This document shows, piece by piece, positions 5,601 through 9,404 of a stretch of 9,404 nt of DNA. The notes beneath the pieces were generated by a model. It was not told where the DNA came from, did not search any database, and saw nothing but the letters and a program-made list of their open reading frames with translations. Numbering within the stretch: position 1 is the first letter of the stretch; each line of letters opens with the position of its first letter. This stretch comes from a bacterium (GTDB lineage Bacteria; Actinomycetota; Acidimicrobiia; Acidimicrobiales; CATQHL01), in assembly GCA_026713745.1 (NCBI GenBank), contig JAPONU010000021.1:1-9404 (forward strand), written 5' to 3'. The translations under genes and the position numbers were made by a program.

Positions 5601-6548
5601 ATGTGGGGGTTCCTAGGGCGGCGGCTGCTGCACAGCGTCTGGGTGCTGGCCGCCATCATCATCGTGTCGTTCCTGGTCATCCGGCTCATTCCGGGCGACC
5701 CGGTGGTGCAGATGCTGGGACTCCAGGCGACGCCCGAGAACATCGCCGCCGTCAACGAGGATCTCGGGCTGGACCTCCCGTTGGGGCGGCAGATCACGTC
5801 GTTCGTGGAGCGCGCCTTCCAGGGCGACCTGGGCTCGTCCATCATCAAGCGGGCGCCCGTGAGCGACATCGTGTTCGACAGGCTCCTGCCCTCGGTCTAC
5901 CTGCTCCTGTACGCCACGGTCCTGGCGCTGATAATCTCGGTGCCGCTCGGCGCCCTCTCGGCCATCTACCGCAATCGCGTGCCCGACCAGATCGCCCGGC
6001 TGACGAGCATGGTGACCTTCGCCATGCCCCAGTTCTGGCTGGGCCTGATGCTGATCCTGCTGTTCGCCATCCGGCTGGACGTGTTGCCCAGCGGGGGATA
6101 CGGGGAAGGGTTCGGCGGGATCCTCCTGCATCTCACGCTGCCGGCGCTCACGATCGGCCTCTATCTCGCCCCACAACTCATGCGGACGCTGCGTTCGAGC
6201 CTCATCGAGGCGATCGAGAGTGACTACGTGGAGGCTGCCCGCTCGCGGGGATTCCGGGAGAGCCGGGTGGTGGGCAAGCTGGCCATGCGCAACGCCCTCG
6301 TGCCGCTGATCAGCGTTCTCTCCATCAACATCGGCTTCCTGATCAGCGGCACGGTGATCGTGGAGGTGGTCTTCCAGATTCCGGGTCTCGGAGCATTGCT
6401 TGTGCAGTCGGTGCTCAACCGGGACTATCCCGTGATCCAGGGGCTGATCCTCGTCTTCGGGGCGATGGTCATCCTCGTCAACATCCTCGCCGACGCCGCC
6501 TACGCCGTTGTCGACCCGAGGGTGCGAGCAGGGATGGCCGCCGAATGA
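5601..6548 (+). CDS. dppB: Peptide-type ABC transporter permease, DppB-like
   Basis: This is the first membrane subunit of the right-arm importer, 315 residues, typical for the family. The N-terminus has a basic start, then a membrane helix (HSVWVLAAIIIVSFLVIRLI) and PGDP, a hallmark of DppB-type proteins. It is followed by an external loop and about five further helices. The EAA loop, YVEAARSRGFRESRVVGKLAMRNALVP (residues 209-235, cited as EAARSRG and RNALVP), contacts the ATPases. The C-terminal helices contain VVFQIPGLG and end in DPRVRAG, both usual. A GGAGG lies 12 bases before ATG 5601, slightly far, and the start is supported by the conserved N-terminus. The stop overlaps the next start by four bases (ATGA), indicating coupled translation. 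The symbol marks the family; the substrate is not proven to be dipeptides. Confidence 0.94.
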   Translation: MWGFLGRRLLHSVWVLAAIIIVSFLVIRLIPGDPVVQMLGLQATPENIAAVNEDLGLDLPLGRQITSFVERAFQGDLGSSIIKRAPVSDIVFDRLLPSVYLLLYATVLALIISVPLGALSAIYRNRVPDQIARLTSMVTFAMPQFWLGLMLILLFAIRLDVLPSGGYGEGFGGILLHLTLPALTIGLYLAPQLMRTLRSSLIEAIESDYVEAARSRGFRESRVVGKLAMRNALVPLISVLSINIGFLISGTVIVEVVFQIPGLGALLVQSVLNRDYPVIQGLILVFGAMVILVNILADAAYAVVDPRVRAGMAAE

Positions 6549-7447
6549 GGACTCTCGCGTGGGCGGGCCGCCGGGCCGTCGGTCTCCGGGGGGAGGCGGC
6601 CGACCTGCTGCGCCAGGCTCAGACGGAGCGGCGGTGGTCGAACGTCACCCTGGGCATCGGTATCGCCATCGTGGGGGCGCTCTCGATCGCCGGCTTCTTC
6701 GCATCGCTGATCGCTCCCGCCGATCCCAATGCCCTCGACCTGACCCAGCGCCTGCTGAGCCCCTCCGGGAAGCACTGGATGGGGACCGATCCGTTCGGCC
6801 GGGACATCTTCACCCGGACGCTCTACGCCGTCCGGCTCGACCTGGTCGTGGTGCTCATCATCACGTACGTGCCGATGGCCTTCGGGATGATCGTCGGGGC
6901 ACTGGCCGGCTACTTCCGGGGGTGGGTGGACGCCATCACTATCCGCGTGATCGACGCCTTCATCGCCTTCCCCTTCATCGTTCTGGTGATCGCCGTGGTG
7001 GCGATCCTGGGGCCGGGCCTCAAGGGGGTGTACATCGGGGTTCTCGCCGTGGGCTGGACACTGTATGCCCGCCTCACCAGGGGGGACATGCTGGTGCTGC
7101 GGGAGCAGCAGTTCATCCTCGCTGCACGCACGTTGGGCTACTCGCCGCGGCGCGTCATCCTCCGCCACGCCATCCCCAACCTCGTCAGGTCGAATCTCGT
7201 GTTCTCCATGGCCGACATCGTCCTGAACCTGCTGCTGCTGGCGGGGCTGTCGTACCTGGGGCTGGGCGTGCAGGCGCCGACCGCGGAACTGGGATCGATG
7301 GTGGCCGACGGCCAGTCGTTCCTCCTGCAGGCGTGGTGGGTGACGACCCTGCCGGGCGTGGTGATCGTGGTCCTCGGAGCGGGCTTCAGCATGATCGGTG
7401 ACTCCCTGGCCGACCGCCTCGGTCAGAAGTTCGGGGTGGTCGGCTGA
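6545..7447 (+). CDS. dppC: Peptide-type ABC transporter permease, DppC-like
   Basis: This is the second membrane subunit, 300 residues, and pairs with the DppB-like protein to form the translocation channel. A cytoplasmic N-terminal tail (residues 1-33) precedes the first helix (around 34-55). The family motif HWMGTDPFGRDIFTR lies at residues 77-91. The EAA-type loop reads FILAARTLGYSPRRVILRHA (190-209). The C-terminal region has GLSYLGLGVQAP followed by WW and FSMIGDSLADRL, all as expected for DppC/OppC. The gene starts inside the previous one (ATGA, four bases) and its stop shares one base with the next start (TGATG), so four transporter genes are coupled in a row. Family assignment is firm; the substrate is not. 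Confidence 0.94.
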   Translation: MRTLAWAGRRAVGLRGEAADLLRQAQTERRWSNVTLGIGIAIVGALSIAGFFASLIAPADPNALDLTQRLLSPSGKHWMGTDPFGRDIFTRTLYAVRLDLVVVLIITYVPMAFGMIVGALAGYFRGWVDAITIRVIDAFIAFPFIVLVIAVVAILGPGLKGVYIGVLAVGWTLYARLTRGDMLVLREQQFILAARTLGYSPRRVILRHAIPNLVRSNLVFSMADIVLNLLLLAGLSYLGLGVQAPTAELGSMVADGQSFLLQAWWVTTLPGVVIVVLGAGFSMIGDSLADRLGQKFGVVG

Positions 7448-8466
7448 TGTCAACCGACGCGGCGCGCCGGGCACAGGGGCCGGACTCCAAGGTGCCCCCG
7501 CTCTTAACGATCGAGGGTCTCCGCATCGGCTTCCCATCGCTGGAGGGCGTCGTCCTCGCAGCCAACGACGCCCATCTGACCGTCGGTCAGGGCGAGGTGC
7601 TCGGCCTCGTCGGCGAGTCGGGGTCGGGCAAGAGCGTCACGTGCCGTGCGATCGTGGGGATGGTGCCGCACCCGGGCGCGGTGCTCGGCGGACGCATCGA
7701 CTACGACGGGCGCGATGTGCTGGAGTTCAGTCGCTCGGAGATGCGCCAACTTCGTGCCCGCGAGATCGCCATGATCTTCCAGGACCCTGCCAGTGCCCTC
7801 AATCCCGTCTTCACCGTCGGCCACCAGATCTCGGAGGTCCTGCGGCTGAACGCCGGACTCGGCCGAAGAGCGGCGCGGACCAGGAGCATCGAGTTGCTCG
7901 AGCGGGTGGGGATTCCGGCACCGGACAGGCGCATGTCGGCGCATCCCCACGAGTTGAGCGGCGGCATGCGCCAGCGGGTCATGATCGCCATGGCCTTGGC
8001 CGGCGAGCCGCGGCTGTTGCTCGCCGACGAGCCGACCACCGCGCTCGACGTGACGATCCAGGATCAGGTGTTGCGGCTTCTGGAGGACCTGCGGCGGGAG
8101 CGCAACATGTCGATGATCCTGGTCTCGCACGACATGGGAGTCATCGGGACCACGGCCGACCGCGTGGCCGTCATGTACGCCGGGCGCATCGTGGAGGTCG
8201 CTCCGACCGATGTCCTGTTCTCGCGCCCCGACCACCCGTACACGCGGGCGCTCATCGATGCGATGCCGCAGCTCGTACCCGGAGAGCGGTCCGCCCTGAG
8301 GACCATTCCGGGCCAGCCGCCGGACCTGCTGGAACTGGGCGCGGGTTGCCCGTTCGCCTCCCGGTGCCCGATGGCTCGGGACGAGTGTTCGGAGGTGTCG
8401 ATGGAGTTGACGCCCGTCTCGGCGGCGCAGCTCTCCGCGTGCCCGTTTGCACGGAGCGAGACATGA
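7447..8466 (+). CDS. dppD: Peptide-type ABC transporter ATP-binding protein, DppD-like
   Basis: This is a cytoplasmic ATPase that powers import, 339 residues, the usual length. All motifs are intact: Walker A GESGSGKS (56-63), Q-loop Gln112 in IFQDP, signature LSGGMRQR (170-177), Walker B LLLADEP (190-196, catalytic Glu195), D-loop ALD and the switch His228. The C-terminal oligopeptide-transporter extension contains HPYTRALIDAMP and four cysteines (C301, C307, C314, C332; C-x5-C-x6-C then C), a layout shared by DppD/OppD proteins. I recall that a homologous mycobacterial importer was reported to hold an iron-sulfur cluster there, so a cluster is possible. It presumably forms a heterodimer with the DppF-like ATPase encoded next. 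It overlaps that gene by four bases (ATGA). Confidence 0.95.
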   Translation: MSTDAARRAQGPDSKVPPLLTIEGLRIGFPSLEGVVLAANDAHLTVGQGEVLGLVGESGSGKSVTCRAIVGMVPHPGAVLGGRIDYDGRDVLEFSRSEMRQLRAREIAMIFQDPASALNPVFTVGHQISEVLRLNAGLGRRAARTRSIELLERVGIPAPDRRMSAHPHELSGGMRQRVMIAMALAGEPRLLLADEPTTALDVTIQDQVLRLLEDLRRERNMSMILVSHDMGVIGTTADRVAVMYAGRIVEVAPTDVLFSRPDHPYTRALIDAMPQLVPGERSALRTIPGQPPDLLELGAGCPFASRCPMARDECSEVSMELTPVSAAQLSACPFARSET

Positions 8467-9404
8467 GCACGCAGCCCGCAGGGATGCGCGCCCGGGCCGG
8501 CGATGGCGAGCCCATCCTCGTCGTGGAGGGGCTCGAGAAGTGGTTCGCGGTCGGGCGCTCGCTGCTCGCGATCCTGCGCAGGAGGCCGTCCGAGCGGATC
8601 CTCGCCGTCGACGGGGTGTCGATTCATCTCCTGCCGAACGAGGTGCTCGGAATCGTCGGCGAATCCGGCAGCGGCAAGAGCACCCTGGCCAGATGCCTGG
8701 TTGCCCTGTACCGACCCGACAGCGGGCGGATCGTCTTCGACGGCGTCGACGTGACCGAGACCGCCGGGCAGGAGCGCCGCGATCTGCACGGCCGGATGCA
8801 GATGATCTACCAGGACCCGTTCACATCCCTCAACCCGCAGATGTCCATCGGGGCCGCCATCGGGGAGGCCGGCAGAGTGCATGGCCGTGAGGGAGACGAC
8901 TTCGTGTACGAACTTCTCGAAGTGGTGGGTCTCCCGCGCTCTTTCGCCGGTCGCCGGCCGCGGGCGCTGAGTGGCGGGCAGCGGCAACGGGCCGCAATCG
9001 CCCGAGCCCTCGCAGTGCAGCCCGAGGTACTGATCGCGGACGAGGCCGTCAGCGCGTTGGACGTCTCGATCCAGGCCCAGATACTGAACCTCTTCTCCCA
9101 GCTCAGTGACGACCTGGGCTTGGCGATGATCTTCATCGCTCATGATCTGGCCGTCGTGTCGCACGTGGCGGATCGGGTGGCCATCATGTACCTGGGACGC
9201 ATCGTGGAGGAGGGTCCGGTCGACGCGGTCTTCCGAGCCCCCAAGCACCCGTATACGAGGGCGCTGCTCGACGCCCATCCCGATCCGTACGCGCTCGGCG
9301 CTGCCGACGAGACCGCCCCCATCTCGGGGGACATTCCCTCGCCGCTCGACATCCCCTCGGGATGCCGGTTCCGGACCCGCTGCCCCTACGCCACCGACAT
9401 CTGC
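8463..9404 (+). CDS. dppF: Peptide-type ABC transporter ATP-binding protein, DppF-like (3' end beyond window)
   Basis: This is the second ATPase of the pair; 314 codons are in view and the frame is still open at the last base. After VEGLEKWF it has a LRRR-containing insert before the AVDGVS strand, typical of DppF/OppF rather than DppD. Motifs are Walker A GESGSGKST (66-74), Q-loop Gln117 in IYQDP, signature LSGGQRQR (169-176), Walker B VLIADE (Glu194) and the switch His227. The residue after the Walker B glutamate is Ala (ADEAVSALD instead of ADEPVSALD), a tolerated variant. The C-terminal cysteines C301, C307 and C314 appear in the same spacing as in the DppD-like partner before the window ends. 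Usually only a few dozen residues would be missing. Confidence 0.95.
   Translation, partial: MSTQPAGMRARAGDGEPILVVEGLEKWFAVGRSLLAILRRRPSERILAVDGVSIHLLPNEVLGIVGESGSGKSTLARCLVALYRPDSGRIVFDGVDVTETAGQERRDLHGRMQMIYQDPFTSLNPQMSIGAAIGEAGRVHGREGDDFVYELLEVVGLPRSFAGRRPRALSGGQRQRAAIARALAVQPEVLIADEAVSALDVSIQAQILNLFSQLSDDLGLAMIFIAHDLAVVSHVADRVAIMYLGRIVEEGPVDAVFRAPKHPYTRALLDAHPDPYALGAADETAPISGDIPSPLDIPSGCRFRTRCPYATDIC

Noticed and set aside
6500..7537. 345-codon open frame on the minus strand
   Set aside because: Antisense to the DppC-like permease. The translation is His/Arg/Asp-rich without hydrophobic segments or motifs.
8064..9278. 404-codon open frame on the minus strand
   Set aside because: It lies antisense across two ATPase genes with complete motif sets. 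Its translation is rich in His, Arg, Asp and Gly with no recognisable domain, as expected for a shadow frame in GC-rich DNA.

Overview
The window is GC-rich, gene-dense bacterial DNA. It carries two ABC importer gene clusters that are transcribed away from a shared 371-base intergenic region (3066-3436). High GC, GC-ending codons, lipoprotein-type solute-binding proteins and translationally coupled genes suggest an actinobacterium, possibly of the Acidimicrobiia. That placement is inference and no taxonomic marker gene is present.

Left arm, minus strand (3065 down to 1): a family 1 (sugar-type) solute-binding lipoprotein, a MalF/UgpA-like permease and the first 120 codons of a MalG/UgpE-like permease that runs off the window. 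No ATPase for this system is visible. Right arm, plus strand (3437 to 9404): a family 5 (peptide/nickel-type) solute-binding lipoprotein, DppB-like and DppC-like permeases, a DppD-like ATPase and a DppF-like ATPase that is open at the window end. From the DppB-like gene onwards each gene overlaps the next by 1 or 4 bases. A perfect 14-bp hairpin separates the family 5 binding-protein gene from the permease and ATPase genes and probably sets the excess of binding protein over transporter.

The unusual feature lies at the centre. The two binding proteins belong to unrelated families and have unrelated C-terminal domains. Both nevertheless carry, directly after the lipidated cysteine, the same alanine-rich heptad-repeat stalk of about 155-170 residues. 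The stalks align without gaps over 120 residues at 95/120 identity by eye. In two blocks the protein sequence is identical while about half of the codons differ synonymously. This points to an old, protein-level-conserved module shared between transporters, perhaps a coiled-coil spacer or docking stalk for the cell-surface receptors. Together the two arms look like a nutrient-scavenging locus for carbohydrates and peptides with similarly mounted receptors.
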